From: Actinomycetes bacterium
Lineage (GTDB): Bacteria; Actinomycetota; Acidimicrobiia; Acidimicrobiales; Microtrichaceae
NCBI GenBank assembly: GCA_023423215.1
Contig: JAFAFZ010000331.1
Span: forward strand, 1 to 5,505
Direction of reading: 5' to 3'
DNA length: 5,505 nucleotides
Position 1 is the stretch's first letter; each line of letters opens with the position of its first letter. The notes beneath the pieces are model-generated. The model was not told where the DNA came from. It did not search any database and saw nothing but the letters and a program-made list of their open reading frames with translations. A program made the position numbers and the translations under genes. Below, piece after piece: positions 5,279 to 5,505 of the stretch.

Positions 5279-5505
5279 TGTCCGCACGCCTCCATCTCGA
5301 CATCGACGGCGCCATCGCGACCATCACCAACGACAACCCCGTCAAGCACAACGCGTTCGACGACGAGATGGACGCTCGCCTGTTCCAGATCCTCGGTGAG
5401 CTGAAGGACACCCCCGAGGTGCGCGTCGTCATCTGGCGGGGCGAGGGGAAGTCGTTCAGCTCCGGGCGTGACGTGGGCTCGATCGGCGTGCAGAAGACCG
5501 AGCTG
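5278..5505 (+). CDS. Enoyl-CoA hydratase/isomerase (crotonase) family protein, N-terminal part, cut by window end
   Basis: Seventy-six codons run open from GTG 5278 to the last base and continue beyond the window. The translation has the crotonase N-terminal pattern: a short beta-strand start (LHLDIDGAIATIT), the NPVKHNAF segment typical of the family (residues 20-27), a helix with DDEMDARL, the strand VRVVIWRGEG and then KSFSSGRDV, the first oxyanion-hole loop. The second oxyanion-hole Gly and the catalytic Glu residues are outside the window, so hydratase, isomerase, hydrolase or another crotonase reaction cannot be told apart. The family acts on acyl-CoA thioesters in the cytoplasm, often in fatty acid or ring-cleavage beta-oxidation. 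GTG 5278 is preferred because of GGGGG four bases upstream and a family-like N-terminus; ATG 5371 would lose the first strand. It lies 142 bases after the ABC operon. Confidence 0.88.
   Translation, partial: MSARLHLDIDGAIATITNDNPVKHNAFDDEMDARLFQILGELKDTPEVRVVIWRGEGKSFSSGRDVGSIGVQKTEL

Noticed and set aside
4356..5432. Minus-strand open frame of 358 codons opposite the ATPase and crotonase
   Set aside because: Antisense shadow; no recognisable domain, and it crosses the intergenic region without any change in character.
1..5505. Mobile element, CRISPR array, tRNA or rRNA
   Set aside because: No transposase or integrase, no terminal inverted repeats flanked by target duplications, no spaced repeat array, and no tRNA- or rRNA-like sequence were seen on either strand.

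Overview
The window is very GC-rich, with strong G/C preference at third codon positions, tightly packed genes and four-base ATGA gene overlaps. Together with the gene families present, this suggests a high-GC member of the Actinomycetota. A more exact placement (for example Acidimicrobiia, Nitriliruptoria or a mycobacterium-like lineage) is not supported by the sequence alone. No rRNA, tRNA, CRISPR array, transposase or integrase was seen.

Layout from left to right: (1) Bases 1-87 are an exact copy of 943-1029, the 3' end of the next gene and its stop codon, so the window opens in the tail of a second copy of that gene or in an assembly artefact. (2) 112-1020 (+) encodes a PF10118-type 'metal-dependent hydrolase' with a complete ferritin-like di-iron ligand pattern and possibly a leaderless transcript. 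(3) On the minus strand, converging on it, lies a two-gene operon: a cytochrome P450 (2516-1266) followed, with an ATGA overlap, by a small [3Fe-4S]-type ferredoxin (1269-1072) whose cluster motif has His in place of one Cys. (4) A divergent intergenic region of about 286 bases (2517-2802) holds three separate dyad symmetries and candidate promoters. (5) A plus-strand two-gene operon (about 2803-4410 and 4407-5135, again ATGA-overlapping) encodes a large polytopic membrane protein and its ABC ATPase, probably an ABC-2-type exporter. (6) A 142-base gap (5136-5277) contains a terminator-like hairpin and a second inverted repeat that would bury the ribosome binding site of the last gene. (7) The last gene, starting at GTG 5278 and cut by the window end, is an enoyl-CoA hydratase/isomerase (crotonase) family protein.

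How the genes may work together: the P450 and ferredoxin are very likely an oxidation pair, needing a ferredoxin reductase encoded elsewhere. The exporter pair is one functional unit of unknown substrate. The di-iron protein, P450 and crotonase are families often found in lipid, terpenoid or sterol metabolism of Actinomycetota, but a shared pathway here is only an inference from proximity. I see no clearly new multi-gene system. The least ordinary signals are the 87-base exact duplication, the 17-base palindrome in the divergent promoter region, and the mutually exclusive hairpins before the crotonase gene.
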